Shown here: positions 21,976 through 33,111 of the stretch, piece after piece
Numbering within the stretch: the first letter of the stretch is position 1
Layout: every line of letters begins with the position of its first letter
Source: Neostethus bicornis
Taxonomy: Eukaryota > Chordata > Actinopteri > Atheriniformes > Phallostethidae
Length of the DNA: 64,000 nucleotides
Direction: 5' to 3'
NCBI GenBank assembly: GCA_902685375.1
Contig: LR738564.1
Coordinates: 16,022,944 to 16,086,943 of the forward strand
The notes under the pieces: generated by a model
Database searches by the model: none
Told to the model about the DNA's origin: nothing
What the model saw: the letters and a program-made list of their open reading frames with translations, nothing else
Program-made: the position numbers and the translations under genes

Positions 21976-22251
21976 AAGAGATGCCAAAAATGTGTGAATA
22001 AAATTACCAAAGACTGTAAACAAACTGGTGTTTCTTAATAAAAAAATTAACAAAATCAAATAACAAAAGTACAAATTGTGCTCTCTATTTAGTCCCACAA
22101 GTGCTTTTAATGTCCTCTGGATGAAAAAGGTCATCTCATTTTCAGAAATAACAGCATGCCATTTTGAATGAATGTTTTGAGACATTTTACGCACAAAAAC
22201 TTTGGGATTCACTCTGTTCGTTAGACTTTTAAGGCTCAATGATGGCATGGC
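21976..22251. other. Unassigned AT-rich sequence
   Basis: A minus-strand open frame covers this stretch, but its AT-rich, low-information residues match no domain I know. It probably belongs to a degraded repeat. Confidence 0.35.
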
Positions 22252-22715
22252 AAGGCAAGTTTATTTGTAGCACAATTCATACAAAATGTCATTCAAAGTG
22301 CTACACAAGAAGGAAAAAAAGAAATGCATTAAAATCACAAAACATAGAACCAAAAAGTTTAAAAAATAAATGAATAAAATCATTAAAACAGATAAAAAGA
22401 GTAATTAATCAAATCCACAGTTAAACAGAACTGTTTTCAGCCTAGATTTAAACATCGTCACAGTAGAGGCCTGTCTCACGGCCTCAGGAAGTTTGTTCCA
22501 GACTGTTGCAGCATAAAATTGAAATGCAGCTTCTCCATGTTTAGTCCTGACTCTAGGCTCCAGCAGGAGGCCGGTCCCAGAAGTCCTCAGAGTTCTAGAT
22601 GGTTCATAAGGTACCAGCATATCACAGATGTACTTTGGTGCTAGACCATGGAGAGACTTAAACACAAGCAGAGCAGCTTTAAATTCTATTTTCTGAGCCA
22701 CAGGAAGCTAGTAAC
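22252..22715 (-). mobile_element. L2-like LINE, RT C-terminus and 3' UTR
   Basis: Minus-strand frame with FKAALLVFKSLHGLAPKYI, LLLEPRVRTKHGEAAFQFYA and VWNKLPEAVRQAS, the usual end of a fish L2-like RT, followed by its 3' UTR at 22252-22400. It is 5'-truncated. Confidence 0.8.
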
Positions 22716-22794
22716 ACCATACCATGAATAATGTTCATTTCCGCATGTACAGTATGTTGTTGTTTTTTTTTTTGTTTTTTTAACATGTCCAAAT

Positions 22795-22985
22795 GTTTCA
22801 AATATCCTCAGCCCTGTGAATGTGAGCTGTTGTAGAGACATCTTTCTGTCTTTACAGACAATGGAGTCTGCATCTCGAAACTTATCAGTTTGTGCAGCGT
22901 CAGCTGTGGCTGTAAAAGACGATGCGGGAGCTGCAGCTCTTACCACACTTGCTGCAAATGTGATAGGTAGTATGAGTCAATAGAG
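22795..22985 (-). mobile_element. LINE C-terminal zinc-finger remnant
   Basis: The minus strand around 22910-22977 reads CSKCGKSCSSRIVFYSH, a C2H2-like motif found at the C-terminus of a common fish LINE (CGRxCxSRIGLxSH type). A stop follows directly. It rests on one motif. Confidence 0.45.
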
Positions 22986-23059
22986 GAGCAATGACAGACT
23001 TGACATTTTTTGCTTTTAAAAGTCGTCCACATGTTAAAACTTGGGGATTTCATAGGATG

Positions 23060-23816
23060 ATAGTTTTAAGTGATAGTAGGTTTTAATACAAATATTTTCA
23101 GCTCTTTTTCGGTTCCGGGAACCACGTTAATTGTTTTTACATTCCAAAACCTACATGGACACGAAGACAGAGTAAAATAACACGTTTTTGATGCAAAAAG
23201 AATAAAAATTTATAAGTCAATTTTATAATAGTTCGATTTTTTTTACCGAAAGAAGCTGAGACGGAGACGCACATTGGTGATGTCATAGATCAGATGGACT
23301 CTGAACAATGGGAAAGAACTGTTTTTTTTGTCATTATTTGTACAAAAAGACCTCAGACAATGTGCAGGACACTTTAAAGAGTAACACCATATCATGAACC
23401 TCGATCCAGTTTTAATGTAATTTTAATGTACTTTGTAAATTTAATTTTTTGTTTGATTGTACAAATGCTGTTCAGTTAAATGTATAAAGATGTATAGGGA
23501 TAGGCACATATAAGCTATGCTTCAGCCTATTCCTTTTCTTTGGTCTGTTTGTTTCTTTGTTGCAATCTGTGTTTTTATTGTGATTTTATGTATGACCAAA
23601 TGAATAAATCTGAACTGAACTGAAATGTGTATTTAGAAGTTTTTTTTCTGTAGTCGTGTTTGAGAACGTAGTCCTTGTTGTGTGCTACACCGGGTCTCTG
23701 TAGTCTCGTGTTGGATCTCTCTTTAGAACATGTAGAAGTCTTTGAAAGGTAATAAAAAACAGATTCTTCGGCACAAGCAGTTGTTTTATTTGAAAAAAGT
23801 GAATTATTATGTACAA
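23060..23816 (-). repeat. Dispersed repeat, copy B (inverted relative to copy A)
   Basis: Reverse complement of 5090-5612, interrupted at about 23425-23632 by a LINE 3' end and cut at 23816 by an LTR. Its remaining tip is at 24785-24845. Confidence 0.75.
23425..23632 (+). mobile_element. LINE 3' end inserted in the dispersed repeat
   Basis: Contains CAGCCTATTCCTTTTCTTTG and a terminal AATGAATAAATCTGAACTGA. The complement of the same text appears at 24850-25030 as the 3' end of the Rex1/CR1-like LINE, so both belong to one family. A short, strongly 5'-truncated insertion. Confidence 0.6.
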
Positions 23817-24775
23817 TTGAAAGAATCCAGGGGTTTACTTCTTTTCAGATTTGGTTAAATCCAATATTCGCTTCAACTATCTTTCATTAAATAATCTCAC
23901 CACCCGGTCTTTCTTGCGTGTGCAGACTGAAGAGAGAAGGCTGGTGTTAAAAACTACTAAATATCAAAGTATACCAAGCATTTGAAATACTACCAGGATT
24001 CAATCATTTTCTCAATTTCCGATATTTATTCCTCAACATTAAAATCTAAACAGATGCATCTGGGTATCATTGTCCTCACAGAGCACACCTATGTCTCTCT
24101 GTGAGATTACAATAAAGACAATGCCCAATACTGAGATTGTCAAATTTATACCCAAAAACAAAGTTCATAAATATTCATTAATTAAGGCGTGTTCTCTTTC
24201 TCCCGATTGGTCATTCGTTCTCCTTTCTCCGTCCTCCGTCTTCTCAACTTCTCTTCTTATCTTATCTATATATTGGTGGAGACGGTGGCCGTGTGGTTAG
24301 CGCGTTCGCCGGCGGACCGGAAGGTCGCGGGTTCGCGTCCCACGGAGAACACGTCTAGGGTCCTTGGAGAAGACACCTAGCCCCCACTTCTCCCACCATT
24401 GGCGCCGTTGAAGGGCAGCCTGCTGCGGTGTAAGGAGTGCAGCAAACAAATTTCCCCGGTGAGGGATGAATAGAGTAATTCAAAATAAACAAAAATAAAC
24501 AACTTCTTGCAACTAGATTCCCACTGGCCTTGTTGTACAACAGCCTTGACAATCTTCCCATCAGACAACCTTCCATTAAACACATAGCAAGCATACATTC
24601 TCAGGGGCTCAGCCTTAGCAAAATAAAACATTCAGAAACGTATCTTTATTGAATAAAAAGTAAAATAAACCCTCAAACACATATCTCTATTGAATAAAAG
24701 GTAAAACGTTAATTTTCTTAAAAAGATAAAGAGTAAAATATCAACTTTCTATAAATACATTTAAAAAAATACATT
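23817..24775 (-). mobile_element. Solo-LTR-like repeat, minus copy, with SINE inside
   Basis: Inverted copy of 25633-26341: shared blocks include CACAGAGAGACATAGGTGTG, CACCCGGTCTTTCTTGCG and the terminal AAAGAATCC. It contains an AATAAA-type region and ends in CA on its own strand, consistent with an LTR, but no internal retroviral sequence is attached. It sits exactly inside dispersed repeat copy B. Confidence 0.5.
24270..24490 (+). repeat. tRNA-derived SINE
   Basis: A box TGGCCGTGTGGTTAGCGCG and B box GGTCGCGGGTTCGCGTCCC are clear, followed by the body CTCCCACCATTGGCGCCGTT. It interrupts the minus-strand LTR. Family members are at 49468-49690 and 58441-58665. Confidence 0.8.
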
Positions 24776-24844
24776 TAAAAAAAAAAGAAGTCCTGAATCA
24801 CTTCTTGGGTTTTTTTTTTTTTGCTTTTCATATCTTACAAATAG

Positions 24845-25632
24845 ATTCAGATTAGATTTATTCATTTAGTCATACAAACTTTACAAAATCTGAATAATAA
24901 TATAGTATGTAACAAAGAAACAAATAGACCAAAGAAAAGGAATAGTCTGAAGCATGACTTATGACTGCCTATCCTTATACATCTATATACATTTAACTGA
25001 ACAGCATTTTTACAATCAAACAAAAATTAAATTTACAAAGCACACATCTCCAATCAAACAGAAAACCACAATAAACTTTACATCATCCTCTTTTCTCTCT
25101 TATTTTTAACTTACTTATAATCAGTAATACTTTTATATTTAAGTTGTTGTTTAAATTTTAAGAAAGAAGAACATATTTTAAATTCATCACTGAGTTCATT
25201 CCATAATTTTACTCCAACAACAGAAACACATCTTGATTTTACCAAGGTTCTTACTTTAACACGTTCAAAAATATAATATCCTCATAAATTATAATGACCA
25301 ACTCTAAATTAAAAAAAAAACTTTGCATACCTTTTGGAACTAAATTATTTTTAACTTTATACATAATCTGCAATATTTTAATATTCAAAATATCTTGTAG
25401 TTTTAAACAGTTATTCAGAATAAACAGTTGATTTGTGTGATCATAAAATCCAACTCTGTTTACGATTCTTATTGCTTAATTTTGTAATTTAACTAGTGAA
25501 TCAAGTTTTTCCCGGATTCCCCCAAATCTCAGCACAATATGAAAAATATGACATAACCAAAATGTGAATCAAATATAACCCTTTGGTATTTAAAGCATCT
25601 CTTGTTTTATACAGTGAAGGAAGTTGATATTT
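24845..25632 (-). mobile_element. Rex1/CR1-like LINE, C-terminal part
   Basis: The minus strand encodes degraded text equivalent to SYFSYCAEIWG followed by the 3' UTR with the same end as at 23425-23632. It continues at 26345-26515 after an LTR insertion, where YEAKFLGVII is visible. Confidence 0.65.
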
Positions 25633-26341
25633 TACTCTTTACCTTTTTATATTTTAGGAAGATTAACATTTTACTTTTATTAAATAAAGATATGGTTTTG
25701 AATGTTTTATTTAGCTAAGGTTAAGCATTGATAATAAATGCTTGCTGTGTGTTAAACAGAAGATTGTCTGAGGAGAAGATTTTCAAGGCCATATTACAGC
25801 AAACACCAGTATGATCCAGTTTGGGCCAGAGTGAATGGTAGTCAGGAAGAAAAGGGGGGTTGATCTGTCTGTTTTTCAGGAGATAGCGGAAAATATCTGG
25901 TTGCAGGAAGAGAAGTTGAGAAGAGGAGAAGGAACAACCAATGGAAACAGAAAAAGGATGTCTTTAATAACTGAATATTCATGAACTGGGTTCTTCCTAT
26001 AAAGATGTCAATATCAGTATTATGTGTGTTCTTCTTGTGGCCTCACAGAGAGACATAGGTGTGCTCTGTGAGGACAATGAGACCCAGATGCATCTGTCTA
26101 GATTTTGATGTTAAGGAATAAATATTGGAAATTGAGACATTTATTGAATCCTGGTGGTATTTTAAATACTTGGTATGCTTTAAATATTTAGTTATTTTAG
26201 TATTGGAATCACTGGCCTTCTCTCTTCAGTCTGGACACGCAAGAAAGACCGGGTGGTGAGATTATTTAATGAATGATAGTTGAAGCAAATATTGGATTTA
26301 ACCAAATCTAAGAAGAAGTAAACCCCCGGATTCTTTCAACA
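25633..26341 (+). mobile_element. Solo-LTR-like repeat, plus copy
   Basis: Begins TGAAGGAAGTTG and ends CTTTCAACA, with AATAAA near 26130, and is inserted inside the minus-strand LINE. Together with 23817-24775 it forms a large imperfect inverted repeat. A clean target duplication was not found. Confidence 0.5.
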
Positions 26342-26344
26342 GTA

Positions 26345-26520
26345 TAACAATTGATTTTGAGATTTTTTTGTTTGATATGATGAATGTGTGATTTCTAGGA
26401 CAATTTGTCATCTACTATGATAACCCCCAAAAATTTAGCTTCATAAACCCGTTCAATAATAGTTCCACTCAAACATAAAGTAGCTTTATTAACATATCTA
26501 TTTCCTGAAAATATCATATA
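26345..26520 (-). mobile_element. Rex1/CR1-like LINE, part upstream of the LTR insertion
   Basis: The minus strand reads YEAKFLGVII, matching the YDSKFLGMII of 6700, so this is the other side of the LINE broken by the LTR at 25633-26341. Confidence 0.6.
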
Positions 26521-28540
26521 TTTTTTTTTCTAACTGTCCTGTCCAGCGTTGTGACAAGCAGAATGATGATCTGTATGTCAAGTATTGCTGGGCAGTTTTG
26601 TTCTATCAGGGTCAGCACCATGTGCCAACCCTGACAAGCTTTATTTGTTCATTTTAAATGCTTTACAATCAAAATACATGTGCTTTCTGTGCTGGACTTG
26701 ACAGGAATTACTAAGGAGAGGGGTGGGGGAGGAGGGGTGAAAAAGAGGAAGAATAGGGTACAGAAGAAGAAGAAAGAGGGAGAAAGTAAAAAGAAAATCT
26801 GAAGTTGCAGTATTCTGCATCACAACCAACCTGCTGGATTACCAAGTCCCCCAAACCCAGCCCCCCTCCAGGCAGCAGAGCCCCGAGATCGCAGCCGATT
26901 CGAAGGGACACAGACGGGTGAAGGCCGGCTGCCCTCCCCCGGTTCCACCTGTGTATGTATGTGCTGCAAATGAAGTGGGCGAGAGAGCGCTTGCAGGTGG
27001 CGGGCCCTGTCGTTGCCAAGCGGCATTGCCCCCCAATCTGAGGACCTCTCTGTGTGTAGTTTAGTTAGGAATGTGTGTGGTGCCATTGTGCCATGTTCAG
27101 TGTCTAAGGTGGGATTTAAAATTGAGGGGGAACGGCATGAGGGGAGTGCAGGTGTCCCCACTTGGCACTCCCTCTCCGAAATACCCCTCAAGACCCTATA
27201 TTAATATAAATGACTAAGATGCAGATAAAAGTGGAGTGGAGGATGGGTGCAGACTGGGACTCAGAAGGGGGATCACCCTCCCCAAGCCTCGTCAGCGTGC
27301 CCCACCCATCCAGACCCCGCGCCCTAAATGACAGTGAGCATGTGGCAGTGTGGGACCGGGAGAGAGCAGGCGGATGGGCACAACCGGGGGGAGGGAAACA
27401 TCCCCCTGGGCGACCGGCTCCCCAGCCAGGCACGGTAAGCGCCAGAGGCCCTCCGAACCAGCCAGGCAACCATGAGGCGAACAGCACGCTCCAAAAAGAG
27501 GCAGCCACGCGGGACACAGCCACCGAGGCAGTGTCCTCCGCCACACAAGAGCAGCCAGAGACCCCAGAGCCATCAGAAACAACCTCCAACAGGCCCAAGG
27601 ACCCGGGCCCACCCTCCGAAGCACCCCGTCACCACACAGCCTCGTAATCCCCTCCGCAACCCCTCCGTGCAGCAGGTGAGACGTGGATCCCCAGGTCGGG
27701 CACCAGGCGGTCCGATCGCAGTGATCACCGCAGGAAAGCCTAGGCCCCCCCCAGGACCCAGGCAAGAGCCCCACCCCGCAGAAGCAAGCCCCCAGTTCCC
27801 CAAGGCTGACCCCCCCCAATCCAGCCCCCACCATGACAACCAACCCCAACCAGGGTCCTACCAACCCCGTCTCAGGCCGGCAGCCACTGCCAGCCCCGCA
27901 CCCAGCAGGAGCCGGCACAGAGATCCCGAACCCCTCGCTAGTCAAGCGAGCCTCCCCACGCCCCGGCCAATTAGAGCTCCAGGACCAGGACGATACCAGA
28001 CCCTCTGGATGCATGGAGACCCCGACCGCCCCCCGCTCCAAGCCCCCGGAACTAGTTTAAATCCGTACCTATTATCACCATGTTCTTACAGAGTGATGTG
28101 ACTTATCAGCTGGGACCAGAGGGTCACTGAGGTTGAGTTATGTTTAGAAGATGCAGACATGATCCCTAAGCTGATGTGGTCTTACAGGAGGTTTTTGTAT
28201 TGGTTAATGCTAAGAGTGGTTTTGGACTTCCAGTTCAGGAGGATAGTTTTCTTTGCGATACATAAGGCAGTGAGAACCATTTGTGCCTTGTGAGTTTCAC
28301 TGTTCATTTCACTCAGGTCGCCTAATAAACAAAGCTTGGGGCATGCAGGAACTTTAAGTTTAGTTAATTTTGATAAGTCCTCACAGACTTTATGCCAAAA
28401 AGTTTGCACGGGTGCACAGAGCCACAGGGCGTGCCTATAGTCATCAACGTTATTACCTGTGCACTGTGTGCAAATCATAGACTGTACAAGGCCCATTTTA
28501 AATACCCTATGTCCTGTGTAGTGAGTTCTGTGAAGAATCT
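26521..28540 (-). mobile_element. L1/Tx1-type LINE, ORF2 C-terminus and GC-rich 3' UTR
   Basis: The minus-strand frame from about 28540 encodes the C-terminal zinc-knuckle region of an L1-clade ORF2 (CTQCTGNNVDDYRHALWLC), ending near 28180. A long, G-rich (on its own strand) 3' UTR and a poly-A tail, seen as T at 26521, follow. It is a 5'-truncated sibling of 45690-49422. The several long open frames in the UTR are products of its low A/T content. Confidence 0.85.
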
Positions 28541-28573
28541 CTGTCATATCAGGTGGCGTCCATGTTGTCAAAC

Positions 28574-28810
28574 AGCTGGTGAACACCAGATATGCCTGCT
28601 ACGTGGACAAGCTTCTCAAACCAGGTACGACCACCATTAAGCATTCACCTGTGCAGAAGAAAAAACTGACCTTGTTCTTTTTTTTTTTTTTTTTTTTATT
28701 TCCAGGTCCCAGGTGGAACCTGGGACTTGTCTGCCCAAGTCGGCACCCCGACTTGGGCAGACAGTGAAACGCAGCAACTGTTTTGAAGCTTGTCCACCAG
28801 AAAAGAGACA
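28574..28810 (+). pseudogene. Tudor-gene-like terminal exon fragments, copy 1
   Basis: Frame text YACYVDKLLKPG ends at a CCAG|GTACGA donor. A pyrimidine-rich intron follows with acceptor TTTCCAG at about 28705. The expected next exon is disrupted by a small insertion that forms two hairpins (28706-28726 and 28729-28762). The text resembles the end of an extended Tudor domain (LV-x-x-GYA). See the cleaner copy at 35611. Confidence 0.4.
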
Positions 28811-29529
28811 ATGTAAATACGAGGATCTGAATCTTTAGATGAGTTCATTTAGAAAGCATTCGTTTTGAATTTTTTTTTCTTTCTTGTTTCTTTAATTGTA
28901 CGGGCTTCCTGATTTAAAAATGGCTTCTTCAATTTTTGGAAAAAATTATGTAATCTGTCAAAATCAGAAAAAACAAATATTTTTGTTGTTTTGTTTTCAT
29001 TCAGTTTTGTTTATTTTTACGTTTTCTTTGGACTGTTTTGTGAAATTTAAATGCTGTGAATCTCTTTTTTTTTTTTTTTACTGTAAAGCTTAAGAAAAGC
29101 AGGCTTAGTTTATTTTTAAACAGAAGTGTTTTTTGTTACCGTCAGGTTTGAATTTTTTTTAATTACATTGTTATTTGTGTTTTATAAATATGTAAAAACA
29201 TCAAAACTGTTTTCGGCTGTTTCTTGTTTTAAAACTAAAGATCAGAAAAAAAAAAAAACTTAGATGGTTAGAAGAAGGGTAGAGTGTCCCCTCCAGGTCA
29301 GAGACGTAAAGTATTGGAACAAAAATGTAAAAACAAATTCTTGTTTATTTGTTTCATCATTAATTTGTTACAGACTTGATTTCCAGTTAAAAACCACCAG
29401 AAAAAAAAAAAGAAAACATTAAGATCAGGATCATTACGAATTTATCTGATTTGATAAGTCTTTCTAGAAACTCGAGGACAACAAAATACAAAGAATAATA
29501 TAAAAGACAACATGTCAAGAGACAGGAGG
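28811..29529. other. AT-rich sequence, no gene
   Basis: Poly-T-rich DNA that is part of the local duplication and matches 35826-36770. It may be the 3' UTR of the ancestral gene whose last exons lie just upstream. No coding signal. Confidence 0.4.
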
Positions 29530-30045
29530 AAGAATGAAGAGGATTAAAGAGAGAATCAAATCCGAGACCATGGCCCTCGCCCAGAAAAGGGTGGAATGCC
29601 CCCTTAAGGTCAGGGAAATGGTCCTGCCCCAAGTGGAGGAGTTTAAGTATCACGGGGTCTTGTTCACAGTGAGCTTCCTCCGCAGGTTGGCTGGGCTCTC
29701 ACTCAGACATTGGGTGAAGAGTTCTGCCATCCGGGAGGAGCTTGGTGTCGAGCCACTCCTCCTCCAGGTTAAGAGAACCCAGATGGGGTGGTTTGGGCAT
29801 CTTGTCAGGATGTCTCCCGAGCGTCTCGCTGGTGAGGTGTTTCAGGCATGTCCCACTGGTAGGAGACCAAGGGGCAGACCCCGCACATGCTGGAGAGATT
29901 ATGTCTCACAGCTGGCCAGGGAACAACACGGGATCCTCAAGGGTGAGATGGAGGATTCAGTCGGGGTGAGAGAAGCCTGGGCTACCCATCTGAGACCGTT
30001 GCTCCAGCGACCCGAAACCGGGGTGATGTGATGAGAAGAGCAGGT
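29530..30045 (+). mobile_element. RTE-like LINE, RT C-terminal region
   Basis: Frame contains LALAQKRVECPLKV, VEEFKYHGVLFT, LAGLSLRHWVKSSAIREELG and RPRGRPRTCWRDYVSQLA, the end of a fish RTE-like RT. A near-identical copy is at 36775-37224 because both lie in the local duplication. Confidence 0.85.
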
Positions 30046-30274
30046 TCCAGAGATTATACGGGCAGAGGAGTTACATCATTTGTTTTTATGTTACAAAATC
30101 AAAACTAAAAAAAAAAAATCCAACACGTGCTGCAAAGCCTACTGCCGTGTGTTCCACCAAGCGGCTGTTCCAGCTCTGTTCAACTCAGTACCACCGAGCA
30201 GCCGTTCAGAAGCTGTTTGGAGCTAGCTTTTCGACTTTTTGAAACTACCAAATTTCCCAGCAGGGGATTAATAA

Positions 30275-31590
30275 AGTATCTGAATTAGGACGGTAAGGTG
30301 CCCTAACAGCAAGAAGGTCAGGGAGGGGTCACGATCTGGGACAGGATGGTCTGCTAAGGGTACTAAACGTAAGAATTGTCTGTTGGGGGGGGGGGGATGT
30401 TGGCACGGAGGGGGGTGAGGGTCAGGGTCGCGGAAGGGTAAGTGTGGTTCACGTGGTGGTGAGGTTCGAAGGGGGTGAGGGATTGAGAGGTTTCGACCCA
30501 TTGAAGATGACCAGGAAGCGTTTATTGGGAGACGAGCTGAATAGTGTTGAGGGACAGGATGGTGGCTGTGTTCTCTGGTGTGGGGATTTTAACAAGCATA
30601 GTGTGTTGTAGGACGGATGCTAATGGTAGGGTGGTGGAGCACCTGCTTGAGGGGTAAGGCTTGATGTGTCTAAATACTGGTGAAGGCACGAGATTGGATG
30701 TTGCCACCGGGAGGTAGTCGGTGCTGGACCTGACGTTGGTGTCTTCTGGGATGGCCCATTTGAGTGACTGGCGTGTGCATGGGGTAGCGCGATGGGTAGT
30801 GACCATAATCCGATTTGGTGCAGGTGGGGGGTATGGGTTACGCCACGGGTGCAGTTGGGAGGTGGGGGTAGGTGGGTGTTAGATAAGACTATTTGGAGGG
30901 GGTTTGCGAAGCAGAGTGATCGTTTGTTGCGTGTTGTGAATAGGGATTTGGATGTTGAGGAGTCGGCTAGACGGTTTGGGGGGGAATTTTTGGAGGTGGC
31001 GGGGAAATTTATTCCGAAGAGCGGGGATAGGGGCGGGAAGCGTTTGGTGCCGTTGTGATACAGTGAGTGTGCTGGGGCTGTCAGGGAAAGAAACAGGGCT
31101 TTACGGTTGGTGAGGCGTTCACATGATTTTCAGCACCTTGTAGAGTATAAAAGGGCACAGGCGAGAGTACGCAGGACTATTTGGGCAGCAAAAAGGGGTT
31201 ATTGGAGGATCTACTGCGGGTGGTATTTAGCAGATTAGGAATTGGGCCGTAGGATTTGAATGACTTGCTCAGGATTATAGGAAAGCATTTGGATGGGAGC
31301 TGTGATTTCTGTGGAGAGATGGAGGGGGTTGGACACGTGCTGCTGAGTTGTGGTAAATATGAGGAAGAAAGAGAGGCTATGATGATGGTGCTACGGAGTG
31401 TTGGGCTGAGACAGGTTTGTTTGAGGGAGGTGTTTTTGTTTGGTCCTCTGGGGCAGAGTTTTGGAGCTTTGTACACTTTTCTTAGGCGTACAGGGTTGTT
31501 GTGGAGGATATGAGGTTCTTCGGAGTCAGTAGGTGGCGGTAATGCACCAATGTTGGCGCTTCACGCCTTTAACCAACAGAAGAAGAAGAA
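30275..31590 (+). mobile_element. I-clade (Nimb-like) LINE with large internal deletion
   Basis: The endonuclease end is visible as GSDHNPIWCRWG near 30795. A linker RAQARVRRTIWAAKRGYWR near 31155 matches the start of the element at 51826. Near 31255 the sequence jumps to the C-terminal zinc-knuckle part CDFCGEMEGVGHVLLSC, so RT and RNase H are deleted. The 3' end AGGTGGCGGTAATGCACC and an AGAAGAAGAAGAA tail match 54670-54727. Confidence 0.8.
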
Positions 31591-32204
31591 AGTCGATTCG
31601 TATCCGGGGATCGGAAAAGTAGATTGTTTTGCTTGTTTTGATTCAGAAAACATCGTTTTTATTTAGAGTTTGTTTTTTAAAGTTGAATTTGTTTTGTCGA
31701 GGTCTTAAAAAGAATCTAGTTTTAAAAAAGATCGTTTTAAAGGTCTAATTAGTGTTAAAACTATCAAGACATTTTTTATCAAGACTTGAATGAACGCAGT
31801 GATCGTCTGATCTTCAGTCAACATCAAAAAACAAAATTGTTTTTCAAGTGAGTTTAAAAGGGAAAAAAATCAGGTAAGAATCTTTTTACTCATATATTCA
31901 CTTTTAATACAATTTTCAATGTTTATTCACAAAGTTTTAAGGATTAATAATCGCAAATTAAAACAAAAACTAGCATTTTGTTAGCATTTGCATCATTAGC
32001 TTAACAGTTATCATTTGTTTTTAAACAGAAAAAAGTGTTTATTTTTATTTAAAACAAGTTAAAATCTAAATTAAAAGGTAATCAAACGTTATTTTTCTTT
32101 AATGTTTAAGCAGCGATTTTTCTATTTTTAAAACAATGATTTAACTTGATTTACAAGTGATCTGGAAAAAAAATGGAATTTAATCTAGGACACACACATA
32201 TATG

Positions 32205-32505
32205 TATGTATATATTGCTGCATGGTAGCCTCACAGCAAGAAGGTTGGAGGTTGGAGTCCCGTGAGGGAGGAGGATTGGACGGGGGTTGGAACACTGGCC
32301 TTTCTGTGTGTATTTTGCATGTTCTCTGATGTATTCGGTTTTCTCCAGTTACTCCGGTTAACGTTAATTGGCTGCTATAAAATTGCTCCTAGGAATGAGT
32401 CTGTGTTTGGATGGTTGTTTGTGTGTTTGGCCACACAGCAAACTGGCGACCTGTTTGGGGTGTATCCTGCCTCTCGCTTAAATCAACTGGGATAGGGTTC
32501 AGAGA
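32205..32505 (+). repeat. tRNA-derived SINE-like element
   Basis: Same family as 1165-1460: GTAGCCTCACAGCAAGAAGG, GGTTGGAGTCCC, TTTGCATGTTCTC and a tail with ACTGGCGACCTGTTTGGGGT. It separates the two tandem copies of the upstream unit. Confidence 0.7.
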
Positions 32506-32991
32506 ACCCCGCCTACCCATTAGGGATGGGTAGGCGGGGTTCTTTAAACACGCGGTGATCCTTTGATCTTCAGTCACTTGAATAAACAAATTTGTTTTTC
32601 AAGTGGGTTTTAAAAGGAAAAAAAAAATCAGGTAAGAATCATCTTAATCATTGATTTACTTTTAATACAATTTTCAAATGTTTCGTCCACGAAGTTTTAA
32701 GAGTTAAAAATCGTAAATTAAAACAAAAACTAGCGTTTTGTTAGCATTGTTAGCTTAACAGTTAGCGTTGGTTTTAAAACAGAAAGGGGCTTATTTTAAT
32801 TTAAAATCTGTTGAAATTTAAATCAAAAGTTAATAAAACGTTATTTTTCTTTAATTAATGAAACTTTTAAGCAGTTAGTTTAAAAAAATGATTTAACTTG
32901 TTTTACATAAAATTATGATTGGTTTTACTTGAAACAAAGCTGTTCTTTCAGAATACAACCTTTAATTTTAGATTTAAAAGTTAATCAAATG

Positions 32992-33013
32992 ATATATATA
33001 TATATATATATAT
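32992..33013. repeat. TA microsatellite
   Basis: A short run of alternating T and A. Confidence 0.85.
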
Positions 33014-33111
33014 TAAACAAATGAAACAATTTAGTCGTGATTAGCTTTGATTTACATTAAAAAGAAGTTTAGTTTTTTGTTTACTTTAAACAAAGCAAAC
33101 CTTTCAGATCA

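Larger units (their letters stand above)
28574..30677. repeat. Local segmental duplication, copy 1 (pair with 35611-38373)
   Basis: Starts AGCTGGTGAA and ends CTAAATAC, matching 35611-38373 in order and orientation across Tudor-like pseudo-exons, an AT-rich stretch, an RTE LINE and the start of an I-clade LINE. Copy 2 also holds an LTR and a small internal tandem duplication. Confidence 0.85.
31591..33110 (+). repeat. Duplicated upstream unit with candidate noncoding first exons
   Basis: AT-rich sequence present in two tandem versions (about 31790-32200 and 32545-33060) and again at 61442-62171. Each version contains a near-identical CAG|GTAAGAATC splice donor (junctions at 31873, 32631 and 61680) preceded by a purine-rich run. 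It lies upstream of the Tudor ORF and could provide its 5' untranslated exon, or be the 5' leader of the LINE that follows at 33112 and 62172. Confidence 0.5.

Noticed and set aside
24270..24490. Possible tRNA gene from clear A and B boxes
   Set aside because: No full cloverleaf could be drawn, and the same body follows the boxes at 49468 and 58441, so these are SINEs.
27292..28041. Long minus-strand open frame of 249 codons, and others around 27210-28101
   Set aside because: They lie in the GC-rich 3' UTR of an L1 element, where stops are rare in several frames at once. Frames on both strands overlap, composition is biased to Gly/Pro/Arg, and the sibling copy does not preserve one frame.
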